Made by a program: the position numbers and the translations under genes
Virus record (IMG/VR): IMGVR_UViG_3300010316_000019
Coordinates: 1-39,913 of that record
Strand: one strand, 5' to 3'
Source of the DNA: a virus
DNA length: 39,913 bases
Notes under the pieces: model-generated
Database searches by the model: none
Told to the model about the DNA's origin: nothing
Seen by the model: the letters and a program-made list of their open reading frames with translations, nothing else
Shown here: positions 9,393-18,200 of the stretch, piece after piece
How the letters are laid out: every line of letters starts with the position of its first letter
Numbering within the stretch: position 1 is the first letter of the stretch

Positions 9393-10434
9393 TTGGGTTA
9401 TCGTGTGGGAAAATAAAAAGTCTGAGCAATGGCAGGACGTGAACAAGAATATGAATTCTATAATAGATTTTGATAATTTTCTTGATACAAATGATGCAAC
9501 AAAAATGAAGCAAATGTTCATGAATAGAACAGAAAAAAACCATTTAGATTTCTCTGTTCCTGCTAATATAGAACTTATACCCGAAATGCTACAGTCGCTG
9601 CCAATAGCAAAAAAATTGGACGGTCAGTTGTTTGATCAGTTTCAAAATGAAAGTTATTCGTATGTTCTTCAAAAACACGTGGAAAGTAAATACAAACAGA
9701 ATGACGAATTAGTCATAAAAGAACATCTTTATCCAAATATAGCATTGAATGAAACGAACTGCAAAACATTAAACCTTGACCACATAAAAAAATTATTAGA
9801 AGATAATTCTTGGGTTGGTCTAGGAACACTTTTTGAAGTTGCTCAAAATGAATTCGACAAACTAAACATATTATCAAGTTCCGTTTTCTTAACCAGAGAT
9901 AAAGACACCCACAAAATCGTAAACTTGTCTAAAAAGAGACAACCAAATCCTAAAGCAAAATATTTGTCTTGTGTGACTTATGTGGTGTTCAAAAAACTGT
10001 CAGACAGCAATATTATTCTTGGTATATTGAACCCAAATCTAATAACATTAACACATTTTACCAACCTCGAAACAGAAAAACATAAGGTGACAACTCTTTC
10101 TAATATAGGTTCCATAGAAGAATATTTTCTGAAACCAAAAATAAAAAAAGGTGTGCTTGTTAACGAGAATTATTTGTTTCCCGAAAATGGTGAAATAGAA
10201 TTGGAATTGTTTGGTGATAGTCCTTATAAATACTTATATGAAAATACACCAAGGTTTCCATACACAATAAAAAGTAATGTCGAATACGAGATTGATCAAG
10301 ATATAGTGATAATAAAACCTAGAAAGAATGGTTATTTTGTAATTGAATTTGTCATTGACAGTATGATGAAATACGACTTTGATAAAAAGAATTCAAAAAC
10401 AAACAAATTAGAATACGTCATATTCGGAGAGTAA
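9379..10434 (+). CDS. Unrecognised 351-aa protein in the radical SAM cassette
   Basis: The ATG lies inside the end of the radical SAM gene (14-base overlap) behind a GGGAGA ribosome site, so the two are probably co-translated. The product starts MSKTNWVIVWENKKSEQWQD and has no signal peptide or membrane segment. The first 200 residues look mainly helical and charged. The last 150 alternate beta strands with turns (for example YEIDQDIVIIKPRKNGYFVI). Only a few cysteines are present and they form no metal-cluster motif. I do not recognise a family. Its place between a B12 radical SAM enzyme and two small HxH proteins suggests a partner of the enzyme, a scaffold presenting its substrate, or a virion protein that is modified. 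The sequence does not choose among these. Confidence 0.6.
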   Translation: MSKTNWVIVWENKKSEQWQDVNKNMNSIIDFDNFLDTNDATKMKQMFMNRTEKNHLDFSVPANIELIPEMLQSLPIAKKLDGQLFDQFQNESYSYVLQKHVESKYKQNDELVIKEHLYPNIALNETNCKTLNLDHIKKLLEDNSWVGLGTLFEVAQNEFDKLNILSSSVFLTRDKDTHKIVNLSKKRQPNPKAKYLSCVTYVVFKKLSDSNIILGILNPNLITLTHFTNLETEKHKVTTLSNIGSIEEYFLKPKIKKGVLVNENYLFPENGEIELELFGDSPYKYLYENTPRFPYTIKSNVEYEIDQDIVIIKPRKNGYFVIEFVIDSMMKYDFDKKNSKTNKLEYVIFGE

Positions 10435-10435
10435 G

Positions 10436-10639
10436 ATGGCAACTGAAACAAAAAACACAGACCCGTTTAATGGCGTGGCAACAGATGTTGATAGCAAAGC
10501 AACAGGCGAAGAAATTTCAGCAGATTCATTTCAGCAAATGGTTGATATTTTAGACTCACTTTTAGAACACCAGCATAATTTCACAGACACATACATATCA
10601 AATTGTGAATGTGAATGTGGTGGTGGCGGAACTATATAA
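10436..10639 (+). CDS. 67-aa small protein with HxH motif and CxCxC-Gly4 tail; candidate radical SAM substrate or fibre tip
   Basis: The ATG is one base past the preceding stop (TAAGATG). The N-terminal half is Thr/Ala/Asp-rich and probably flexible. Residues about 29-46 (ADSFQQMVDILDSLLEH) form a likely helix leading into HQHNFTDTY. The protein ends SNCECECGGGGTI, with three alternating cysteines and four glycines. The helix + HxH + aromatic-Thr-Asp pattern recurs in the next gene, so the two are related. In established cases (T4 gp37 tip, P2 gpV spike) HxH motifs in trimeric phage fibres bind iron. A conserved leader with a short Cys/Gly tail beside radical SAM enzymes also resembles the precursors of ribosomally made, modified peptides. 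Both readings are inferences: a metal-binding fibre tip, a modified peptide, or both. The location within late structural genes makes a virion role likely. Confidence 0.75.
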   Translation: MATETKNTDPFNGVATDVDSKATGEEISADSFQQMVDILDSLLEHQHNFTDTYISNCECECGGGGTI

Positions 10640-10651
10640 AAGGAAAAAACA

Positions 10652-11053
10652 ATGGCAACTACTACAGGAACCACAAGCGGTGTTACTGATATGGCACCTG
10701 CGGAATCAGTAAGATCAATATACACAAACCCATTAAGATCACGTATTCAAACAGGAAATACAATACGTGCTTCCGATTTGAACCTACTAAGAGACTTTAT
10801 ATCTACTGTCAGAAACCATAGACACACTTTAGTAGAATACACATCTATTAGTGAATTTGGAAATAATGGAAGCACAGTTCCAGTAAATAGAACTGCTTCT
10901 AAAGTTTACGATTCCTCAAATCAAATATTAGGAACACTGAATCTTCCTAATAGATCAAGGGGAGAAAAAATTGAATCAATTCACCACAACCTATTAAGAA
11001 TACCTTCAAGAAACCTAAGATCACATACACATCAATTTACGGATAGTTTTTAA
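10652..11053 (+). CDS. 133-aa small virion-like protein with two HxH units
   Basis: The start has a good ribosome site (AAAGGAAAA) 12 bases after the 67-aa gene. After a Thr/Gly-rich beginning (MATTTGTTSGVTDMAPAES) comes IRASDLNLLRDFISTVRNH leading into HRHTLVEYT. The C-terminus repeats the theme with IESIHHNLLRIPSRNLRSH leading into HTHQFTDSF. The protein is thus two copies of a short helix + HxH + (F/L)-(T/V)-(D/E) unit joined by a Gly/Asn/Ser linker, while the neighbouring 67-aa protein has one copy plus a Cys tail. I recall similar 'xASxxNxLR...HxHxYTD' units in virion proteins of marine T4-like phages. A trimeric, metal-bound fibre or needle element is plausible by analogy with HxH sites in T4 gp37. 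No enzymatic motif is visible. It is the second candidate substrate for the flanking radical SAM enzymes. Confidence 0.7.
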   Translation: MATTTGTTSGVTDMAPAESVRSIYTNPLRSRIQTGNTIRASDLNLLRDFISTVRNHRHTLVEYTSISEFGNNGSTVPVNRTASKVYDSSNQILGTLNLPNRSRGEKIESIHHNLLRIPSRNLRSHTHQFTDSF

Positions 11054-11058
11054 TACAT

Positions 11059-12357
11059 ATGGCATATACATTATTTGAATTACAAGATGGTCGTGAATTT
11101 TTCTATGATAGCAATGACAACACAATATATAATGGCAAAGGCGAAACATTAAATTTTTCCTTTGACAAATCTGACGAGTGGTATGAACAACAGTCAAAAG
11201 AATGGGGTACAGATCAGAAAACAGATAAACCTGTGTCATTAAGAATTTTATTGGGACATGCGTGTAATTATAATTGTTCGTATTGTATGCAAAAAGATAT
11301 TGGCGATCCTTCTGAAAGACCGCGAAGTTTGTGGACCGAAACTTTCATTGAAAAATTGAAAAAAAACTTGAGTTTTGAAAAACTATCAAGAGTAGAATTA
11401 TGGGGTGGAGAACCCTTTCTATATTGGAAAGATATGGTTGCTATCATGGAGTTTTTTGATCACCCTGATAGATATTTTTTCATATCTACTAATGGTTCTG
11501 CCTTTGTAGAAAAGCACTATGAATTTTTTAAAAAACTAAAATCACGGGTTATGATAAATGTAAGTCACGATGCTAAAAAGCAGGAATTGACAAGAGGTGT
11601 TGATGTTTTCAAAAATCCCAAAAAAGTAGATGTGATGAAAAGAATATTTGCACTTCCGAATGTGAGTTTTGCTTTTGGATGTGTGGTTAGTAGCGAAAAT
11701 CACGATCTTTTCGAAATCAATGAGTATTTTAAAGATTTTGTGGATAGAGAAGGTATTGTGGGCGCAAAATTGAATTTCATCCCTGCTAGAAATTATGACT
11801 TCCACGGAAAAGATGAAAACTCTGCGAAATATATCCTTAGAGGCGAAACCTTAAAGAAATTCAATGATCATATGTATGAATTTTTGAAAGTGGCAACAGA
11901 AGATATGGCACATGAGAAAACACTTCCATGTAGTTTGATGTATTCAGATTATGGAGTGGTCCAATATTCAAAATTTCTAAAAAATCAGGCACCAATTGTG
12001 TCTACATCAAAATGTGGTGCAGATTCAAATCGAGTTCTGAGCGTAGATTTGCAAGGAAATATTAGACTTTGCCCTCACTCTGACAATCATTTCAAAGCAG
12101 GAAGCATAGATGATTTGAAAGATATACGAATTCATGGTCTAGATTTGGAAAGAAAAAATAAGCATTGTATGAGTTGTCACGTCAAAAGATTGTGTAAAAG
12201 TTCTTGTCCTATTAAATTTCCAGATGAAGTTTTTTATAGCAATTGCGCACTAGAAAAAGTTTGGTGGGGTAATATTCAACTTGCATCAATGAGACTTTTG
12301 TTTGGTCAAGATGTTTCAATGATAAGCACTAATTTATCCAGCATGACTTCTTTATAA
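11059..12357 (+). CDS. Radical SAM/SPASM maturase
   Basis: This 432-aa enzyme starts 5 bases after the previous stop with no obvious ribosome site, suggesting coupled translation. The radical SAM cluster motif is CNYNCSYC (Cys69, Cys73, Cys76), followed by VELWGGEPFLYW, the GGEP element that helps bind S-adenosylmethionine, and later FISTNGS. The C-terminus has seven well-spaced cysteines (319, 338, 370, 373, 379, 383, 396) in the order C-x18-C ... CMSC-x5-C-x3-CP ... C. This matches SPASM domains, which hold auxiliary 4Fe-4S clusters. Members of this family include anaerobic sulfatase maturases and enzymes making thioether or carbon crosslinks in peptides, so a peptide or protein substrate is likely. 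The nearby Cys-rich 67-aa protein is the obvious candidate. All expected cysteines are present, so the enzyme looks functional. Its stop codon sits inside a late promoter. Confidence 0.92.
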   Translation: MAYTLFELQDGREFFYDSNDNTIYNGKGETLNFSFDKSDEWYEQQSKEWGTDQKTDKPVSLRILLGHACNYNCSYCMQKDIGDPSERPRSLWTETFIEKLKKNLSFEKLSRVELWGGEPFLYWKDMVAIMEFFDHPDRYFFISTNGSAFVEKHYEFFKKLKSRVMINVSHDAKKQELTRGVDVFKNPKKVDVMKRIFALPNVSFAFGCVVSSENHDLFEINEYFKDFVDREGIVGAKLNFIPARNYDFHGKDENSAKYILRGETLKKFNDHMYEFLKVATEDMAHEKTLPCSLMYSDYGVVQYSKFLKNQAPIVSTSKCGADSNRVLSVDLQGNIRLCPHSDNHFKAGSIDDLKDIRIHGLDLERKNKHCMSCHVKRLCKSSCPIKFPDEVFYSNCALEKVWWGNIQLASMRLLFGQDVSMISTNLSSMTSL

Positions 12358-12360
12358 ATA
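12353..12360 (+). promoter_or_regulatory. T4-type late promoter (TATAAATA)
   Basis: An exact TATAAATA lies 43 bases before the ATG at 12404 and overlaps the stop codon of the radical SAM/SPASM gene. The 46-base gap to the next gene is one of the few spaces in this crowded region. T4 late promoters have this sequence and are read by the phage sigma factor gp55 with gp33 and the sliding clamp. It would drive the structural block that starts at 12404. Confidence 0.75.
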
Positions 12361-12403
12361 AAAGAAAATAATTTCACAATCAAGGGACGAATAGGTAATC
12401 AGC

Positions 12404-15202
12404 ATGTCTTGGATATTAGTAAACACCACTCCTTTTCAAAGTGTCGCAGATACAAATTTAATTGTTGACACAACTTCACAAGCAATAACAATATTGTTGC
12501 CAGCAAATCCGGTTGCTGGTGAATCTTTGACAGTTGGCGATGCAAATGATTGGTCTGATAACCAATTAACCATAGCATCCGATACTACGATAGAAGGTTC
12601 TAACAATGATCTTATTCTTAATGTAAAATCAAGTCAATACCAGTTTATATATAATGGTTCAACTTGGAAATATTTCAATATTTCAAGACCACAGACGAAG
12701 ATTTCCGAACTAAATCAGGCTACCACAGTAGATGTGGATGATGACGATCTTATGCTTATTGTTGATAACACATCAATTGTAAGTACATCAAAATATGCTA
12801 CTTTTGGAACACTAAAAGGCAAGTTTAATGAAGACACATATACTACTATTGATAGTATAGTAACTGATTTGAATGCGCTCACTACTGGTGACATTTTGAA
12901 TGTGTATCAGTTGAATAGTGAACCTGCTTCATATTATCTAAATTATGAAAACTTCGATAACACGCCTTCCATACCTACAAAAACGAGTGACTTGACAAAT
13001 GATGGATCAAACCCCACAGATGGTTTGACCTACATGATAAATTTTGACGGGTTTACTACAGATGATCTAGATGAAGGAAGTATTAACAAATATTTCAATC
13101 AAACAAACTTTGACAATTTTTTCAATGAATCTTTTGCTGAAAATTACAGATTATATTCTGGTGATTTTTCTGAAACTCAGTTGCAAGATTCATTTGATGA
13201 TGTTATCGCTACCCCGAATGTCACATACCAAGCGACAGACACAATTCAATTAAACCAACTTTCAGATGTTTCTAAATTTTATGAAGGTCAGATATTGACT
13301 ATTTTTGGTGGTAGCATAGACACAGAAGTATTGACAATTCCTACATTAAGTAGCGTTACAGTAAATGGATTTTCTACCATAACTAATCAATCTATATTGA
13401 CCTATAGGATTGCACAGTTCGATTTGACAAATGGTAAAATATCTGCGCACACCGCGCCTAGTTCAACTGCAACAGTTGAATTTGATTCATTCAATGATGA
13501 AAATAATGTGACCATATCTTTCACTAGAAGTTCTGCAAGTAATGGGATTTTGGTATATAGAGATAAAGATGGTGGTGGTTTTAAACTTATAGAAGTTCTA
13601 GGACAAAACGAACTTGGAAACTCTACTTCTGGAACTTATACAGACTATGGGACATTTAATTACACAGAATGGTCATTAAAGAACAGCACGACAGGAACAT
13701 ATGATACTTCAACAGGCACAATTCATTTCCCACTAATTTCTTCTGGTGCAACACAAGAAGGATGGGTGGATGTTGAAGTGTTATCTATTGATACGAATTC
13801 AGGTGAGATAACACTAACTGAATCATATAATTTCAATAACACAGTTACACTTGTACAAAACGACACATCATTTCTTCAACAAGCAATTGATGAAAGAGAT
13901 GGAAACGGCATCAATTCTTTGACTATAAATGATAGAGTCTATAACGTCTCCACACTAAGATTGCCAGATGGGTTCTCTTTGTCTGGGAAAGGGCGCAAAT
14001 CAATCATCAAAAAAATGCCTTGGTCTACAGAAGATAACTTGAATATAGTGTATGCTTCTGGTTTGAATAACTCGAATATCACATTATCTAATTTCGACAT
14101 TGATGGGAATCAGCAAAACCAGTGGTTGCGTTCAACGATAAATGATTACAATAATGATGCAATAAAAGTTGTCGGTGATGGCATAGATATAAACAAAGTT
14201 CATATAAGAAACGTTGCGGGTGGTGGTATATACTCACCTAATAGTTCAAAAATTAATATCAATTCTTCACGTGTAGAAAACTCTGGTATGAATGATTTAT
14301 ATGCATTTTCACCTCTTACTGCCAACGAAGGTTCTGATATAATTGTCACAAACAATACGTTTAAAAATTTCACATCAAATATAGATTTGTCAACTACTTT
14401 GACTGGAATATTTTCAAATAATGTAGTTGATAATTGTGGAAGTGGTGTTCTTATATTTGGATCGAAAAACTTTATCAGTTCACCAAACTTGATAAAGGGA
14501 CCAGCAGGTGAATACATATCTGGACCAGATATACTTAATAGTGAATATGACAGTGTTAATATAAACATAGAATATGGTTCATCTTTCACAAGTGCGGAAT
14601 TTGTATATCAAGAAAATGGTGATTTGTTTGACCTAACTGCAAATAGGGCAGAACTTTCATATCAAGTCCAAAAATTACGTAAGGTTGATAATGTCGAAGA
14701 AGAATATGGTGAGGTGTTAATCAGTTCTTTATCACCATTGGCAAATGTATTTGATGTGAATGTTGAACCAGAGAACGGAGAATTCAAATTTTCCATATCA
14801 CAAACAAATGTCGATACTCTACTAACAACATACAGTTATTCAACGCTACATGACATTGATTCAAACCATGTTGGTTTGATATACAAAGCACAATTAACAG
14901 AATATGTCCCTTCTGGTACAATACAAGCACAAACCGCAAATAACACATCCTACGAAGTAAATGTTCAAGAATATTCAAATCTTTACGAAGGTTCTAAAGT
15001 AAGAATGTTGAACCATGGTGGCACACCGAATTTAGATAATCTTGTGGGAACTGTTATAAATATAAATGACTCATTAGCAAGCGGACCAAATCCAAGTCTA
15101 ATATTGACTATCGAATATGATCAATCAATATCAGCAGAAGGTTCTGGTGGTAACATAACAGTAGAGAATACATTCTTACTCGCAAAAGGAAAAGTTCAAT
15201 AA
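12404..15202 (+). CDS. Tail fibre/spike protein with predicted beta-helix
   Basis: This 932-aa protein is the first gene after the late promoter, with AGG in the leader. Residues about 1-93 form a fibre-type module ending QFIYNGSTWKYFNI. Residues about 97-140 hold a KISELNQAT...DDDLMLIVDNTS...STSKYATFGTLKG module, which is also found at the start of the 1521-aa fibre gene downstream. A proline-rich linker (NTPSIPTKTSDLTNDG) follows. Residues about 488-720 look like a right-handed beta-helix: an INSLTINDRVYNVSTLRLP entry strand, GFSLSGKGRKSIIKK, then short rungs with Asn/Ser/Gly turns such as DIDGNQQN and GGGIYSPNSSKININSS. Phage tailspikes with this fold bind or cleave surface sugars, but I cannot identify catalytic residues. 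The last 200 residues are beta-rich and unassigned. Confidence 0.75.
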   Translation: MSWILVNTTPFQSVADTNLIVDTTSQAITILLPANPVAGESLTVGDANDWSDNQLTIASDTTIEGSNNDLILNVKSSQYQFIYNGSTWKYFNISRPQTKISELNQATTVDVDDDDLMLIVDNTSIVSTSKYATFGTLKGKFNEDTYTTIDSIVTDLNALTTGDILNVYQLNSEPASYYLNYENFDNTPSIPTKTSDLTNDGSNPTDGLTYMINFDGFTTDDLDEGSINKYFNQTNFDNFFNESFAENYRLYSGDFSETQLQDSFDDVIATPNVTYQATDTIQLNQLSDVSKFYEGQILTIFGGSIDTEVLTIPTLSSVTVNGFSTITNQSILTYRIAQFDLTNGKISAHTAPSSTATVEFDSFNDENNVTISFTRSSASNGILVYRDKDGGGFKLIEVLGQNELGNSTSGTYTDYGTFNYTEWSLKNSTTGTYDTSTGTIHFPLISSGATQEGWVDVEVLSIDTNSGEITLTESYNFNNTVTLVQNDTSFLQQAIDERDGNGINSLTINDRVYNVSTLRLPDGFSLSGKGRKSIIKKMPWSTEDNLNIVYASGLNNSNITLSNFDIDGNQQNQWLRSTINDYNNDAIKVVGDGIDINKVHIRNVAGGGIYSPNSSKININSSRVENSGMNDLYAFSPLTANEGSDIIVTNNTFKNFTSNIDLSTTLTGIFSNNVVDNCGSGVLIFGSKNFISSPNLIKGPAGEYISGPDILNSEYDSVNINIEYGSSFTSAEFVYQENGDLFDLTANRAELSYQVQKLRKVDNVEEEYGEVLISSLSPLANVFDVNVEPENGEFKFSISQTNVDTLLTTYSYSTLHDIDSNHVGLIYKAQLTEYVPSGTIQAQTANNTSYEVNVQEYSNLYEGSKVRMLNHGGTPNLDNLVGTVININDSLASGPNPSLILTIEYDQSISAEGSGGNITVENTFLLAKGKVQ

Positions 15203-15203
15203 A

Positions 15204-18200
15204 ATGTCTAGTTTAACAAATATCAATAATAATGCATCTGTAATCAACGTAGGCAGAACAACACCAGTATCTCCTGGCGCGAGACCTGCATCACAATCTA
15301 TTCCTGTAGTTGTTTCTACAGATCAAAAACCTATACCTGTCATAGAACAACAAAAAGTGCAATCCGAAGTTGCTCTAAGTTTGTTGGGTATTCCTAGAAG
15401 TGAAGTTGCTTTGGGAATTTTTTCCGATGTTAATACATATGATGTAAACCCAAGTGAATGGTCATCATCACCACAAGAATATACTTTTGGACACGGTATC
15501 AAACACCTTCCACAAGAAGCAGGTGCGCTTGTACAAGCACCAAAAGACCATCTTGCAGTTCTTTCATCAAAAAGATTTTTCCGCTACCAACCGGGACGTG
15601 TTTCAGCAGCAACTTTTGGTGTAAAATCATCTGTTTCTCCAACACCAGATGTTGAAAATGGTGAATACGATTTGAACCCTGCGATAAGAAAATATGGTAT
15701 TTTTGATAAATATGATGGGTACTATTGGGAGACTAGAGGAAATTTCCTTGGTGATAATTTTGCAACAGTAAGAAGAACACAGTCTCTATTATACCAAACC
15801 CCTGTAGTATTTTCAAATACCACAACTAACCAATCTGATTATAGATATGTTGGCAAACCTGCAAATGACCCTGCACCAGAAGTGAATGCAGAACCAAGAG
15901 CAGTGGAAATACTTTTTGATCAAAAATATACTATAATTGAGAATGCTAGAATAGCAGCAAGAGATTCATTTACGGGTGGTTCGACACAATATAACCATAT
16001 CGAAAATAATGCAGATAAATGTGAAAGAGACATGGAGTTTGCTCTTGACGCATATATTTACGATTTGCAATATAGTGGAACAGGACATGCTGTAACTAAT
16101 GCAACTACGTATAGAACCGCGTTGCTTGGAAGTGGTAATACACTAATAACAGAAGCAGAAGCAGCAGTTCATACTTATTTGGCAGCAGAAATTGTTGATG
16201 TTTTGTCCAATGACTATTCTATTTCAACATTGAATGGTTCGGCAACAGCAACAAGAGTAAATGCTTTAAGAGATATTACTGTTGATGCAGTCAATGGTAC
16301 ACAACCAATTTCTGGAACCTTGACTTCAACTTCGACTTCTATTTGGGGCAGAAACAAAATTGATACTGTATTCTCCATATATAAAAGATATCTTGGTTAT
16401 TTGGTTTCAACTTCATTTGATGATTATAATCCACCAGTAGGAAAAACTCTTGAAGAAATTAAACACAAATGTTTGAGAGATGTTTCATATATTGTAGATG
16501 GATATGGTAGAGATTTAGCATATGGTGGAAATGCAGGGACTATATACAATGCACACAACTATTATTTTGCATTGGGAAGTCTAAGCGATTTGCAAGTGTA
16601 TTCACAAACAGCGTCCGGTGGTCCTTCTGAAATAGAAGCACATGAAGTTGTAAAATTACTATTGACAAAAACAAGTGCAGTAACAACTTCTGATGAACCT
16701 TCTGCTTCTTGGGATTTCACCAATGCAAACATTTCAAGTTTTGATTCAGTATTTGATTTATTCGGTTTTGATACCACATCAAGAACAAAAACAAACACCC
16801 TTTGTGACATAATAATTGACAATTTCACAACACCATATGTTGGTGCGGTTGATTATGGTAATGCGCCTCAATTTGGTGATTTGGTTGTTTTGAGAGATGG
16901 GTTGCTACATATCCATGCTGGTGTTTACGATCCGTCACTTCTTAAAGAAAAAAGAAATGTTCGTGTAAAAGTTAATGCAACAGATGATACGTTGACAGTA
17001 TCAGAAGGCGAATTTGTTGTTGGACAGCATGTGAACTTCTATGGAGATGCTGGTGGGTTGACAAATGCCAAAACATACGTTGTAAAGACCGTAAGTGGAC
17101 CTAAGAGCAACATAATAACTCTTTATGACCGTACAGCAGTAAATGATGATACTATTGATATAACAAGCAATGGTACAGACAATACAATAGAACCAAATAT
17201 ACCATTTGTTTTCCCTGACGTATATTCTGTAGGAACAGATGAAAAGGGTGGTGTTCCACAAGGTTCAACATTCCGCAAACAAGATGCTATGTTTCCTTTG
17301 ATGTATGTTACAAACACTGCAACAAACGTTGATGGAAATGGCAATGAATTGAATACTGGTTTGCCTGTTGATGGTGATGTTTCAGAATTGTTTGTGTTGG
17401 GTTACATAAACACTGCAATCGACACAACATCTTCAAATTATGAAATTTTGAAACAGCAAATTGATGCAGTTAATTTTGCATATAATAATTGGATCAAACA
17501 AAATGCAGACCCAAAATATTATAGTGTATATGAGTATCGTGTCCCAAGATCAAGATTCAGTTCTGATAAATTAGATGGACAAACAAGAGGTGTTGTTTAC
17601 AGTGATGTCGCAACTGGTGAATTTGAAGGTCAATCTGGTGTTATAGTAAGACCAGGACAGAGTGTTCTTTCAAATGGTGAAATTTTACAAGACGTTAGTG
17701 CTTGGAATATTGATATGTCCAAAGTTACCATGTTGAAAATCGAATTTTCATGGTATGGTGCGGTAGGTGCTATGTTCTTGGCATATGTTCCAGTTGGCAA
17801 CAACGAAGCAAGATGGGTTCGTGTTCATCACATGAGAGCATCAAACCAATTGAAAATTTCTTCACTTGGAAATGCTACCTTACCTATTACATACCTAACT
17901 TATGGCGGTGGTTCTGTAGACAAATTAGGTATTGATGATACCACAGATAAGACATACGGTTCTGCATCTAATCATATCGTGAAATACGGTGCATCATATT
18001 ATATTGATGGTGGCGATAGAGGAACAGTGAGATTGTATAGTCACACAAATCTTGCTAAATCTTCTGCATATGGAAACGAATACCAAATTGGTACTGTTAC
18101 ACAATCTTCTGATGGCATTGGAAACTACTTCACTATTGATGGTGGTGTAGGTCCAACTGACAAGACATATTTCATGAAAGCACAAGTTTTGACGAACAGT

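Noticed and set aside
15055-15062. Exact TATAAATA inside the end of the beta-helix fibre gene, about 140 bases before the next start
   Set aside because: In DNA this AT-rich a few chance matches per strand are expected, and the distance to the next gene is far from the 30-43 bases seen at the likely promoters. It could still be a weak promoter.
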